Source: Prolixibacteraceae bacterium
GTDB lineage: Bacteria > Bacteroidota > Bacteroidia > Bacteroidales > Prolixibacteraceae
Direction of reading: 5' to 3'
NCBI GenBank assembly: GCA_016788685.1
Contig: JAEUSS010000411.1
Location: forward strand, 1-9,126
DNA: 9,126 nucleotides
The notes under the pieces are model-generated. The model did no database searches, had not been told where the DNA came from, and saw only the letters and a list, made by a program, of their open reading frames with translations. Shown piece by piece: positions 1-7,980 of this stretch (positions are counted from its first letter, which is position 1; each line of letters starts with the position of its first letter). A program made the translations under genes and the position numbers.

Positions 1-24
1 ATCATCAATAAAAAATCAGAACTC

Positions 25-843
25 ATGAACACAGACCAAATTATTGCTCAAGCGACCGAAATGGTTGTTCAGTATGGACCGAGACTGATCGGGGCTGTTA
101 TTGTATTTATCATTGGAGGATGGCTGATTAAAATGCTGACAACCGGATTTGGTTCGATGATGGAAAAACGGAAAATGGACGAATCATTAAAGCCATTTTT
201 AAAAAGCATTGTAAACATTCTTCTGAAAGTATTGCTCATCGTCAGTGTTCTAAGTATGATTGGCGTAGAAATGACTTCGTTTATTGCGATTCTGGGAGCA
301 GCCGGGCTTGCCGTCGGATTAGCACTTTCGGGTACCATGCAGAATTTCGCCGGCGGAGTAATTATACTGATTTTCAAACCATTTAAGGTTGGAGATGTAA
401 TTGACACTCAAGACCATCTGGGAACTGTAAGCGAAATACAAATATTCAGCACCATCCTGAAAACATTCGATAACAAAACAATCATTATCCCCAACGGAAG
501 TCTGGCAAACTCTTCGATGACCAACTACTCAACCGAAGAAAAGCGAAGAGTTGACTGGAAATTCGGAATAGCCTACGGCGACGATGTGGATAAAGCAAAA
601 TCAGTTATTAAACGGCTGGCTGATGCCGATTCCCGAATACTAAAAGATCCGGAATTATTCGTCGCAGTTTCCGAACTGGGAGATAGTTCGGTAAATTTTG
701 CCGTTCGTGCATGGGTAAACCAGCCCGACTATTGGGGCGTATTTTTCGACATGAACGAGAACATTTACAAAACATTCAAAAAGGAAGGCCTGAATATTCC
801 ATTCCCTCAAATGGATGTTCACTTGCACAACAACCAGGGCTGA
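25..843 (+). CDS. MscS-type small-conductance mechanosensitive ion channel
   Basis: This 272-residue protein is a compact MscS-family channel. Such channels sit in the inner membrane as heptamers and open under membrane tension to release solutes during osmotic downshock. Three hydrophobic segments are visible at about residues 19-39, 62-82 and 84-118. The third is the Gly/Ala-rich pore helix (GAAGLAVGLALSG, from residue 91) and continues into NFAGGVIILIFKPFKVGD, the family signature. The beta domain follows (about 121-170, with IIIPNG at 153-158), then the alpha/beta cytoplasmic domain. The end, GLNIPFPQMDVHL (255-267), is typical of full-length small MscS proteins. The ATG start leaves a normal short N-terminus before the first helix. 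Only 24 bases precede it, so its promoter cannot be judged. Transcription probably ends at the hairpin at 912-945. The family call is secure; the ion selectivity is not visible. Confidence 0.95.
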   Translation: MNTDQIIAQATEMVVQYGPRLIGAVIVFIIGGWLIKMLTTGFGSMMEKRKMDESLKPFLKSIVNILLKVLLIVSVLSMIGVEMTSFIAILGAAGLAVGLALSGTMQNFAGGVIILIFKPFKVGDVIDTQDHLGTVSEIQIFSTILKTFDNKTIIIPNGSLANSSMTNYSTEEKRRVDWKFGIAYGDDVDKAKSVIKRLADADSRILKDPELFVAVSELGDSSVNFAVRAWVNQPDYWGVFFDMNENIYKTFKKEGLNIPFPQMDVHLHNNQG

Positions 844-911
844 ACAATCATTCAGTGTCTGAAACGACATTCGCTTTAAGTCTCCGTCTCGGGCTCAACA
901 GCCTAAAAAAC

Positions 912-945
912 AAAAAAGCACTCCGGTTTTCCGAAGTGCTTTTTT
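912..945. terminator. Bidirectional intrinsic terminator between mscS-type gene and tRNA cluster
   Basis: A 9-bp stem (918-926 with 931-939, one G:U pair when read on the minus strand) closes a 4-base loop. It is flanked by six A on the left (912-917) and six T on the right (940-945). Each strand therefore shows a GC-containing hairpin followed by a U-tract. It lies about 70 bases after the channel gene (plus strand) and three bases after the 3' end of the last tRNA (minus strand), so it can serve both convergent transcripts. Confidence 0.9.
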
Positions 946-947
946 CG

Positions 948-1020
<73 letters not shown>

Positions 1021-1050
1021 AGAATGTGATTTGTACCAGATTTTTAAAAG

Positions 1051-1133
1051 TACCCGGAGCGGGACTTGAACCCGCACAGCCAATGGCCACAGGATTTTAA
1101 GTCCTGCGTGTCTACCGATTCCACCATCCGGGC
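1051..1133 (-). tRNA. tRNA-Leu (anticodon UAA)
   Basis: This 83-base class II tRNA on the minus strand has acceptor arms GCCCGGA and TCCGGGT (G:U closing pair) and discriminator A. The D-arm sequence is TGGTGGAATCGGTAGACAC. Anticodon stem CAGGA/TCCTG encloses CTTAAAA (anticodon TAA), and a long variable arm precedes T stem GCGGG/CCCGC with loop TTCAAGT. CCA is not encoded. It lies between two identical tRNA-Gly genes, 12 bases after the first and 30 bases before the second, and is presumably processed from the same precursor. It reads UUA and probably UUG codons. Confidence 0.97.
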
Positions 1134-1145
1134 CTCCTTAAAAAG

Positions 1146-1218
<73 letters not shown>

Positions 1219-1345
1219 ATATTTTGCAGTCCTGAATTTTCATCCCGGACAACGATGCCTTTTTCAATATCATCCGCAATCTGGTGGAAACTGCAGCTTT
1301 TTTCTGGTTTGAACGTACTGTTTAGTGCTTCCTGAAACAGCGATG

Positions 1346-1376
1346 CAAATATATACCTATTTTTTCTTTCTCCAAA
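1346..1376 (-). promoter_or_regulatory. Bacteroidota-type promoter for the tRNA cluster
   Basis: On the minus strand TTTG (1376-1373) is followed after exactly 19 bases by TATATTTG (1353-1346), matching the Bacteroidota sigma-ABfr consensus TTTG-N19-TAnnTTTG. Transcription would begin near 1340, inside the gap between mutS and the tRNA genes. This explains how the tRNAs are expressed independently of mutS. The spacer contains A/T runs that could form a weak hairpin (TTTCTC/GAGAAA), possibly a poor mutS terminator. The match is by eye only. Confidence 0.65.
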
Positions 1377-1409
1377 AAAAGAGAAAAACTTTACCCCATT
1401 TTCGCTGTA

Positions 1410-4043
1410 TTATTTTTTGAAAGGCCTGTCCAGTCCGGTAATCTTCTTGATGTCGTTTAATTTATTCAATGCTTCCAAAGGTGTCAGCTGATTGATGTCC
1501 AGATTTTTGATCTCATCACGGATTTGTTTCAGTACCGGATCATCGAGCTGGAAAATACTCATCTGGAAACCTTCTCTTTTTTCGGCCATGCCATCCAAAG
1601 GCTTTGAAAGGCCTTCTTTTCGGTTATTATCTTCGAGTTGGAGCAGGATTTCATCGGCACGGCGGACAACAGACGGCGGCATTCCGGCCATGCGGGCCAC
1701 ATGAATCCCGAAACTGTGGTTACTTCCTCCCGGAACCAGTTTCCGGAGAAAAATCACTTTATTGCCTACCTCTTTCACGGTTACATTAAAATTCTTCACC
1801 CGTCCAAACGATTTTTCCATCTCATTCAACTCATGATAATGGGTCGCGAACATGGTTTTGGCTTTCGACTTCGGGTGTTCATGAATGTACTCAACGATCG
1901 ACCAGGCAATGGAAATACCATCATAGGTAGAAGTACCGCGCCCCAGTTCATCGAGTAAAATCAGGCTTCTGTCCGAAATGTTGTTCAGGATACTTGCCGC
2001 CTCATTCATTTCGACCATGAAGGTTGATTCGCCCTGCGAAATGTTATCGGATGCCCCTACCCTGGTGAATATCTTATCGACATAGCCGATTTGCGCAGCT
2101 TCTGCAGGAACGAAACTCCCAACCTGAGCCATCAATACAATCAGCGCGGTTTGCCTCAGCAAAGCCGATTTCCCGGCCATGTTGGGTCCGGTAATAATAA
2201 TCACCTGCTGGTCGTCCTGATTCAGGCTTACATCGTTTGAAATGTACGATTCGCCGAGCGGCAGCTGTTGCTCGATGACCGGATGGCGACCACCTTTGAT
2301 GATGATGCCTTTTGAGTCGTTAAGTTCGGGACGCGAATATTTATTTTCGACAGCTGAAGTTGCAAACGATAAAAGGCAGTCGACCTGCGCGACAATGGCA
2401 GCATTCAACTGTATAGCCTGAATATACTCACCCAGGGCAATGACCAGCTCATTATACAAGCGAACCTCAATGGCCTGAATTTTCTCTTCGGCACCCAATA
2501 TCTTCGATTCGTATTCTTTCAGTTCTTCAGTGATGTAACGTTCGGCACCAACCAGTGTTTGCTTGCGGATCCATTCCGGCGGAACTTTATCTTTATGCGT
2601 GTTTCGGACTTCAATATAATAGCCAAAAACATTGTTAAACGCGATCTTCAGGCTCGAAATCCCGGTCCGCTCTGCCTCGCGCTCCTGCATTTGCGCCAGG
2701 TAATCTTTTCCGGAGAAAGCAAGCAGGCGCAACTCATCCAATTCGGACGAAACGCCCGAAGCGATCACATTTCCTTTGTTGACCAGCGTTGGCGGATCGT
2801 GATGAATTTCTTTTTCAATACGCATCCTGATGGATTCACAAGGATTAAGTTGCTCGGCATAGCGCTGCAGGTTCGGGTTGTCGGCCTGTCCGCACAATTG
2901 TTTGATCGGGGCAATGGCCTGAAGCGCATTTTTCAGCTGCACCACCTCGCGCGGGTTAATACGCATGACGGCCACCTTCGAAATAATACGTTCCAGATCG
3001 CCGACCTGACGAATGTGCTCCTCCAGATTTTCCTTTAACTCGTCCTTTTGCACCAGGAATTCCACCACATTCAGCCGATTATTGATGGCCGAAATTTCTT
3101 TTAACGGCAGAGCAATCCAGCGTTTCAGCAAGCGGGCGCCCATTGGCGAAATGGTTTTATCAATCACCTGAACCAAGGTTTTGGCCCCTTCGTTGATTGA
3201 CGAAAAAAGTTCGAGGTTGCGGATGGTAAACCGGTCGAGCCAAACGTATTTGTCTTCTTCGATGCGTGACAGATTGACAATATGCTTGGTTTGGTGGTGC
3301 TGAGTCAGATCGAGGTAGTGCAAAATTGCTCCTGATGCGATGATTCCGTAATTCAGTTCGTGTACGCCAAAACCTTTCAGCGATTTGGTTTCGAAATGGC
3401 GCATCAGCCGGTCGTTTGCCGCGTCTTCGGTATAAACCCAGTCGTCTTGCGAAAAAGTATAGAATTTCCCTCCGAACAAAGCTGTAAAATCTGCACCTTT
3501 TCCTTTCTGAAACAAAACCTCTTTAGGCTGAAAGGAATTGAGCAGCTTATCGATGTACTCAAACGAACCTTCAGCAGTCAGGAATTCGCCGGTTGAAATA
3601 TCCAGGAACGCGACCCCGGCCATTTTTTTGTCGAAATGAACCGAGGCTAAAAAGTTATTTTCGCGGTGTTCCAGGATGTTGTCGTTGAACGATACTCCCG
3701 GAGTTACCAGTTCGGTAATGCCCCGCTTAACTATATTTTTGGTTGCTTTCGGATCCTCAAGTTGTTCACAAATGGCTACGCGCGCACCGGCACGAACCAG
3801 TTTGGGGAGATAGGTATCCAGGGCATGATAAGGAAATCCGGCCAACTCGACAAAACTGGCCGCTCCGTTCGCTCTCCGGGTGAGCGTGATACCCAAAATA
3901 CCGGCAGCACGAATCGCATCTTCGCCGAAAGTTTCGTAAAAATCGCCAACCCTGAACAACAAAACGGCATCAGGATGTTTCGCTTTGACGGCATTATACT
4001 GCTTCATCAAAGGTGTTTCAACATATTTGGAAGTAGTGCTCAA
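1410..4043 (-). CDS. mutS: DNA mismatch repair protein MutS
   Basis: This 877-residue protein is a full-length MutS, which binds mismatches and small loops and uses ATP to recruit MutL. The N-terminal mismatch domain carries the FxE motif as F35-Y36-E37 (GDFYETFG), the Phe wedge and Glu that contact the mispair. Connector, core/lever (about 260-560) and clamp regions follow. The ATPase has Walker A GPNMAGKS (619-626), the segment [13 protein letters not shown] (667-679), Walker [13 protein letters not shown] (694-705) and ATHYHEL (733-739). Near the C-terminus QMSIF (827-831) resembles the beta-clamp-binding motif, followed by the [10 protein letters not shown] helix (853-862). The start is TTG: it puts the FxE motif where E. 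coli MutS has it, no upstream in-frame ATG exists, and the next in-frame ATG (Met13) would shorten the conserved N-terminus. The gene is divergent from the acetyltransferase gene and followed by tRNA genes. Confidence 0.98.
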   Translation of the reverse strand: MSTTSKYVETPLMKQYNAVKAKHPDAVLLFRVGDFYETFGEDAIRAAGILGITLTRRANGAASFVELAGFPYHALDTYLPKLVRAGARVAICEQLEDPKATKNIVKRGITELVTPGVSFNDNILEHRENNFLASVHFDKKMAGVAFLDISTGEFLTAEGSFEYIDKLLNSFQPKEVLFQKGKGADFTALFGGKFYTFSQDDWVYTEDAANDRLMRHFETKSLKGFGVHELNYGIIASGAILHYLDLTQHHQTKHIVNLSRIEEDKYVWLDRFTIRNLELFSSINEGAKTLVQVIDKTISPMGARLLKRWIALPLKEISAINNRLNVVEFLVQKDELKENLEEHIRQVGDLERIISKVAVMRINPREVVQLKNALQAIAPIKQLCGQADNPNLQRYAEQLNPCESIRMRIEKEIHHDPPTLVNKGNVIASGVSSELDELRLLAFSGKDYLAQMQEREAERTGISSLKIAFNNVFGYYIEVRNTHKDKVPPEWIRKQTLVGAERYITEELKEYESKILGAEEKIQAIEVRLYNELVIALGEYIQAIQLNAAIVAQVDCLLSFATSAVENKYSRPELNDSKGIIIKGGRHPVIEQQLPLGESYISNDVSLNQDDQQVIIITGPNMAGKSALLRQTALIVLMAQVGSFVPAEAAQIGYVDKIFTRVGASDNISQGESTFMVEMNEAASILNNISDRSLILLDELGRGTSTYDGISIAWSIVEYIHEHPKSKAKTMFATHYHELNEMEKSFGRVKNFNVTVKEVGNKVIFLRKLVPGGSNHSFGIHVARMAGMPPSVVRRADEILLQLEDNNRKEGLSKPLDGMAEKREGFQMSIFQLDDPVLKQIRDEIKNLDINQLTPLEALNKLNDIKKITGLDRPFKK

Positions 4044-4067
4044 TGATCTCTATTTTTTAAAGGTGTA

Positions 4068-4075
4068 CAAAGATA
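4068..4075 (-). promoter_or_regulatory. Candidate -7 element of the mutS promoter
   Basis: On the minus strand TATCTTTG matches the Bacteroidota -7 consensus TAnnTTTG and lies 24 bases upstream of the mutS TTG start, predicting a very short leader. About 19 bases further upstream there is only a T-run instead of a clear TTG/TTTG, so the -33 half is poor. No Shine-Dalgarno-like sequence lies between this element and the start codon, which is usual for the phylum. Confidence 0.5.
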
Positions 4076-4318
4076 CATTTTAAAGAAATGGATAAAAAAC
4101 CGGAAATAAAAGCCACGAAAAATATTTTGCCGGGAGTATACTTCCGGATTAAAAGCAATAAAACACGAAAGAAATAAAAGAGGACGAAGTAAAAAACATA
4201 AATATCCGACTGACCAACAATCGGTTAAGTAACCTGAAATTCTAAACACCAATTAATTTCTACTTTTTTTTGATAAATCAGGAATTCCGCACAGAAACCC
4301 TTGTAATCTGTCGGAAAA
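4076..4318. other. AT-rich divergent intergenic region
   Basis: This stretch separates the divergent mutS and acetyltransferase genes. It is visibly richer in A/T than the flanking genes, and its open frames (for example a minus-strand frame at 4040-4252 encoding a low-complexity Phe/Leu-rich peptide) look accidental. I found no good TAnnTTTG element for the plus-strand gene. The nearest resemblance, TAATCTGT at 4304-4311, has no well-spaced TTTG. No repeat or terminator is evident. Confidence 0.5.
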
Positions 4319-5536
4319 ATGAAATACCTTGGGGCGCTTATCCAAATTATTGAATATAAACATTTAAAGGGGCAGATGGATAAAACTATTTTTCAGGAAG
4401 AAACCAACAAACGAGTAGATATTCGGGAAGTTACAACAAAAAAAGACCTCCGCAAATTCATCCATCTGCCCGCCGCCATTCACCAGAATCATCCGAACTG
4501 GGTGCCTCCCATTTATATGGACGAGTGGGACTTTTTCGATCCGAAGAAAAACAAATCGTTTGATTCGTGCGACACCATTTTGCTGCTGGCCTTCCGCGCC
4601 GAAAAAGTTGTTGGCCGCATCATGGGAATCATTCATCACAAATACAACGAGAAGCACGGGGAGAACCACGCCCGCTTTTCGTTCTTCGAAACCTGGAACG
4701 ATGAAAAAGTTGCCGCAGCCTTAATTCAGGCTGTTGAAAACTGGGCCAGGAATAAAGGAATGGACCGGCTGATCGGTCCGCTCGCCTTTTCAGATAAAGA
4801 TCCGCAGGGGCTTCTGATCGATGGGTTTGACCAGCCGGCCGTTATCGCATCAAACTGCAATTTTCCTTATCAGGCGGAGCTACTCGAAAAAAACAACTAT
4901 ACCAAAGAAACAGACCTCGTTGTTTACCAGATCCGGATTCCGGATCCGATTCCGGAGTTCTACCAAAAAATCTACGAACGGGCATGCGGACTAAACCAGG
5001 GACTACGAATCCTCGAATTTACCTCTAGAAGAAAGGTAAAACCCTATATCCATCCGGTACTCCGGCTATTAAACAGCACCTTTACCGACATTTTCGGATT
5101 CGTCCCTTTTTCGGAAGCCGAAATGGATGATTTTGCCAACCGCTACCTTTTCCTGATCAACCCTCGCTTTATAAAAATTGTGATCAACCCGCAGAACGAG
5201 GTTGTCGCGTTTGTCATTGGCATGTCGCACATTGGCGATGGCATACGGAAAGCCAAGGGCAGACTATTCCCCTTCGGGATTTTCCGGATATTCGCTTCGG
5301 CCCGGAAATCGAAACAACTGAACCTGCTGCTTGGAGGAATTGATCCGGCGTACCGCGGCAAGGGGCTTGATGTCCTGATGGGCGTAAGGATGATGAAATC
5401 GGCAACGGCTCTCGGCAAAACCACCATCGACTCGCACCTGGAACTGGAAAGCAACACCAAAGTGCGGGCTGAAATGGAAAAAGTTGGCGGACGTGTTTAT
5501 AAACGTTTCAGGATATTCGGGAAAGAACTGAAATAG
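4319..5536 (+). CDS. GNAT-like N-acetyltransferase (YghO-like), function unknown
   Basis: This protein of up to 405 residues resembles the large two-part GNAT-fold proteins often annotated as hypothetical or YghO-like. The N-terminal half (about 33-205) begins VDIREVTTKKDLRKFI, has NHPNWVPPIYMDE (57-69) and a GNAT-like strand and helix (LLLAFRAEKVVGRIMGI, then AALIQAVENWARNKGMDRLIGPL). The C-terminal half (about 225-405) carries LLLGGIDPAYRGKGLDVLM, where R346-G-K-G fits the acetyl-CoA pyrophosphate-binding R/QxxGxG/A motif, and ends with ESNTKVRAEMEKVGGRVYKRFRIF, a normal GNAT finish. No signal peptide or membrane segment is seen, so it is probably cytoplasmic. The substrate cannot be told. 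The start is uncertain: the first 19 residues look unconserved, and the internal ATG at 4376 (Met20) follows AAAGGGGCAG, a possible ribosome site, so the true protein may be 386 residues. It is divergent from mutS. Confidence 0.8.
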   Translation: MKYLGALIQIIEYKHLKGQMDKTIFQEETNKRVDIREVTTKKDLRKFIHLPAAIHQNHPNWVPPIYMDEWDFFDPKKNKSFDSCDTILLLAFRAEKVVGRIMGIIHHKYNEKHGENHARFSFFETWNDEKVAAALIQAVENWARNKGMDRLIGPLAFSDKDPQGLLIDGFDQPAVIASNCNFPYQAELLEKNNYTKETDLVVYQIRIPDPIPEFYQKIYERACGLNQGLRILEFTSRRKVKPYIHPVLRLLNSTFTDIFGFVPFSEAEMDDFANRYLFLINPRFIKIVINPQNEVVAFVIGMSHIGDGIRKAKGRLFPFGIFRIFASARKSKQLNLLLGGIDPAYRGKGLDVLMGVRMMKSATALGKTTIDSHLELESNTKVRAEMEKVGGRVYKRFRIFGKELK

Positions 5537-5685
5537 ATTCAGGGTCCAGCACCGGCACCGCAAAATCGCTGACGAGCATTTGTTTTCCGGCAATACCCTG
5601 TGCCACAGACACACTTCTGCGGACAACCAGCAAACACAACAAGCCGGACAATAATCCGTTCACCTCCGGGCCATCCTGCATTCCG

Positions 5686-5722
5686 GCAATTTGTTGCCGC
5701 CTTTTCGATGACAACAAATTGC
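5686..5722. repeat. Perfect 11-bp inverted repeat, operator-like
   Basis: GCAATTTGTTG (5686-5696) and CAACAAATTGC (5712-5722) are perfect reverse complements separated by 15 bases, extendable by one G:U pair. A second, outer pair ATTCCGG (5680-5686) and CCGGAAT (5734-5740) frames it. There is no following T-tract on either strand, so it is not an ordinary terminator. Its right arm abuts the candidate -33 element of the promoter for the gene at 5772, where a repressor or activator dimer would act. A structured end of the acetyltransferase transcript is the alternative. Confidence 0.7.
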
Positions 5723-5751
5723 TTGAAAGTCCTCCGGAATTATTAATTTTG
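5723..5751 (+). promoter_or_regulatory. Bacteroidota-type promoter of the small membrane protein - mutL operon
   Basis: TTG (5723-5725) is followed after 18 bases by TAATTTTG (5744-5751), a full match to TAnnTTTG. Transcription would start near 5757, leaving about 15 bases before the ATG at 5772. Since only 12 bases separate the next two genes, this promoter probably drives mutL as well. The inverted repeat at 5686-5722 touches its -33 side. Confidence 0.6.
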
Positions 5752-5771
5752 CTGTTCTAAAATGATTTAAC

Positions 5772-6065
5772 ATGGGAATGAGATTCATAAATCTGCCAAA
5801 ATCAAAGTCGTTTCATATTGCCACCCGGTTTTACGACCCTCAGAAAGAAGCCATGAAGGAACGTGAAGAACGGATGAGAAAAGAATTGGAAGGCAATTCT
5901 GACGGCCCTTCAAACTTCCACTACGGAGCCGGCATCAAGGGTTCATTCAGAAACGCATCGAAGATCAACAGCAAAACAGTAATGGAAGCGCGCAGAAGAT
6001 CAAACAAACGAGTCATTTACATTTTGCTTGCGTTAATGGCTTTACTTTATCTCCTCATGAAATAG
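5772..6065 (+). CDS. Small C-terminally membrane-anchored protein encoded before mutL
   Basis: This is a 97-residue protein of unknown function. Its N-terminus has RFINLPKSKSFHIATRFYDP (4-23), followed by a highly charged helix-forming stretch KEAMKEREERMRKELEG (25-41), a Gly/Ser/Asn-rich centre, a basic segment (EARRRSNKRV, 72-81) and one hydrophobic segment at about 82-96 (IYILLALMALLYLLM). The predicted topology is a cytoplasmic N-terminus with a single C-terminal membrane anchor and the positive charges inside. From family memory, Bacteroidota often carry a short protein of this pattern (short N-terminal motif, charged helix, C-terminal helix) just upstream of mutL. This is a recollection of layout, not of a function. 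It lies 12 bases before mutL and is almost surely co-transcribed. A near-upstream ATG choice (Met1 or Met3) is unresolved. Confidence 0.85.
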   Translation: MGMRFINLPKSKSFHIATRFYDPQKEAMKEREERMRKELEGNSDGPSNFHYGAGIKGSFRNASKINSKTVMEARRRSNKRVIYILLALMALLYLLMK

Positions 6066-6077
6066 CAAAACAACCCA

Positions 6078-7928
6078 GTGGCAGACATTATCCAATTACT
6101 CCCCGACTCGGTTGCCAACCAGATTGCTGCCGGCGAGGTTATTCAGCGCCCCGCTTCTGTAGTGAAAGAACTGGTTGAAAATGCAATCGATGCCGGAGCA
6201 ACCCAAATTAAGGTCAACATTAAAGATGCCGGACGCACGCTGATCCAAATCATCGACAACGGGTGCGGCATGTCGGACACCGATGCCCGCATGGCATTCG
6301 AGCGACACGCGACTTCCAAAATCAGGACAGCCAACGACATTTTCGCCATTCACACCATGGGCTTCCGGGGCGAAGCGCTTGCCTCCATCGCTGCTATCGC
6401 CGAAGTCGAACTTCGTACCAGAGAACACGATCAGGATTTGGGAACTTTTATCCACATTTCCGGCTCAAACATCATTACTCAAGAACCGGTCAGTTGCGAT
6501 GCGGGAACCAATTTCCAGATTAAAAACCTGTTTTTTAATGTCCCCGCCCGACGCAAGTTCCTGAAATCGAATCCGGCAGAACTGAAACACATCATCAACG
6601 AAATACAACGGATAGCCCTTGCCAATCCGGACATCTCGATTTCGTTGCACCACAACGGATCGGTCATTTACGAGCTGAACGGAGCCAACAAACGGGTTCG
6701 GATTGTTTCGATTTTCGGAAAAAACATCAACCAAAACCTGATTCCGATTGATACCGAAACATCGCTGGTTAAATTAACAGGCTTCATCGGGCAACCGAAA
6801 CATGCCCGAAAGACTTTTGGTGAGCAATTTTTCTTCGTGAACAAGCGGTACATGAAACACCCGTTTTTTCACAAAGCTATCATGCAGGCGTTCGAAAAAA
6901 TATTGCCCCCCGACACCATTCCGTCTTATTTCATTTATTTCGACCTCAACCCGGCCGATATCGACGTAAACATCCACCCAACCAAAACGGAGATTAAATT
7001 TGAGAACGAATCGGCCATCTGGCAAATTCTTCAGGCCTCGGTACGCGAAGCACTCGGAAAATTCAACATCGTTCCGTCGATTGATTTTGACCAGGCCGGA
7101 AGTGTTGACATTCCGATGCCGCTGCATGATTTTAACAAAGTGACCATTCCTGAAATCAAAGTAAACCCAAGTTACAACCCGTTTGAAACACAGGCTCCGC
7201 AAAAAAGCTACTCCGGAAGCAAAACCAGCTTTTCGCCGCGAACAGAGCAACGTTCGGCCCCAACCAACTGGCAAACGCTGTACAAAGGCCTTGAGTCTGA
7301 TTTAACTTCAGCTCCGGAACCGCAGGAAGATGAGCCTGTCCAGTTTAAAATTGAAGAACAGCAAACCGTAAAAAACTCGGTCCAGTTTAAGAACAAATAC
7401 ATCCTGACTCCTGTAAAATCAGGTCTGATGGTGATCGATCAGAAGCGGGCCCACGAGCGGATTTTGTACGAACGGCTGATGCAGGTACTCGAAAACAACG
7501 AAGTTGCCAGCCAGCAACAGCTTTTTCCCGAAACATTTGAACTGAATGCTTCGGATGCCACCTTGCTGACCAGCATTTTGCCCGACCTGAGGGCATTGGG
7601 GTTCGACATCCGCGACTTCGGCAAAAACAGCTTCATTATCAACGGCACTCCGGGAGTTCTGAACACCTCATCGCCCATCGAAATCATCGAAGGACTGCTC
7701 GAAGAATACAAAAATTCGCCGGTTAACCTTCAGGAGAAAGCCCGTGAAACCGTTGCGGTGTCGCTGGCCCAGGCTTCGGCAATTCCGTACGGGCAAACGC
7801 TGAAACCGGGCGAAATAAACGAACTGATCGATAATTTATTTGCCTGCCAGACACCTAATTTTTCGCCCAAGGGGAAAAAAGTACTCTCAATTATGCCTTT
7901 GGAAGATTTTGAGAAATTACTAAAATGA
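6078..7928 (+). CDS. mutL: DNA mismatch repair protein MutL
   Basis: This 616-residue protein is a full-length MutL, the ATP-driven matchmaker that acts after MutS. The N-terminal GHKL ATPase shows NQIAAGEVIQRPASVVKEL, then E31/N35 within ELVENAIDAGA, DNGCGM (60-65), ATSKI (78-82) and GFRGEAL (95-101). PARRKFLKS (156-164) and DVNIHPTKTEIKF (296-308) follow. A polar linker spans about 340-430, and the dimerisation domain about 435-616. QQQLFP (479-484) fits the QxxLxP beta-clamp motif known from nuclease-type MutL. However, the nuclease motif DQHA(X)2E(X)4E reads DQKRAHERILYE (454-465), and the CPHGRP-like site reads SPKGKK (596-601), so likely metal ligands are altered. The start is GTG, which gives the canonical MADIIQLLPDSVANQIAAGE N-terminus; no better start exists. 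It is the second gene of the operon with the small membrane protein. Confidence 0.98.
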   Translation: MADIIQLLPDSVANQIAAGEVIQRPASVVKELVENAIDAGATQIKVNIKDAGRTLIQIIDNGCGMSDTDARMAFERHATSKIRTANDIFAIHTMGFRGEALASIAAIAEVELRTREHDQDLGTFIHISGSNIITQEPVSCDAGTNFQIKNLFFNVPARRKFLKSNPAELKHIINEIQRIALANPDISISLHHNGSVIYELNGANKRVRIVSIFGKNINQNLIPIDTETSLVKLTGFIGQPKHARKTFGEQFFFVNKRYMKHPFFHKAIMQAFEKILPPDTIPSYFIYFDLNPADIDVNIHPTKTEIKFENESAIWQILQASVREALGKFNIVPSIDFDQAGSVDIPMPLHDFNKVTIPEIKVNPSYNPFETQAPQKSYSGSKTSFSPRTEQRSAPTNWQTLYKGLESDLTSAPEPQEDEPVQFKIEEQQTVKNSVQFKNKYILTPVKSGLMVIDQKRAHERILYERLMQVLENNEVASQQQLFPETFELNASDATLLTSILPDLRALGFDIRDFGKNSFIINGTPGVLNTSSPIEIIEGLLEEYKNSPVNLQEKARETVAVSLAQASAIPYGQTLKPGEINELIDNLFACQTPNFSPKGKKVLSIMPLEDFEKLLK

Positions 7929-7980
7929 CAATTTGACTGAAAAGTTGAACCAAATCAGAAAATTACTACTTTGGCAGGAA

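Larger units (their letters stand above)
5537..5771. other. Unassigned intergenic stretch with long open frames on both strands
   Basis: The 235 bases between the acetyltransferase gene and the small gene at 5772 hold no recognised gene. The composition to about 5690 looks like coding sequence rather than the AT-rich spacer seen upstream of mutS. A minus-strand frame (5717-5508, TTG start, 69 codons, containing GMQDGPEVNGLLSGLLCLL) stays open and overlaps the acetyltransferase gene end, and one plus-strand frame is open to 5760. I do not recognise either product, and either may be a relic or chance. The right-hand end carries an inverted repeat and a promoter, listed separately. Confidence 0.45.

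Noticed and set aside
1261..1320. CTGCAGC followed by six T (1301-1313) as a terminator
   Set aside because: The palindrome is only six bases with no loop-forming stem, so the T-run is probably incidental.
2559..3038. 159-codon plus-strand frame inside mutS
   Set aside because: It lies antisense within a conserved mutS region and its product has no recognisable family features; a shadow frame.
4040..4252. Minus-strand 70-codon frame upstream of mutS
   Set aside because: Low-complexity Phe/Leu-rich product in AT-rich intergenic DNA that overlaps the mutS promoter; no sign of real coding.
5686..5722. Reading the 11-bp inverted repeat as the terminator of the acetyltransferase gene
   Set aside because: No T-tract follows on either strand and the loop is 15 bases, so it does not fit an intrinsic terminator.
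6774..7274. 166-codon minus-strand frame inside mutL
   Set aside because: It lies opposite conserved MutL sequence, and its Phe/Val/Arg-rich product is what the reverse of this codon usage gives.
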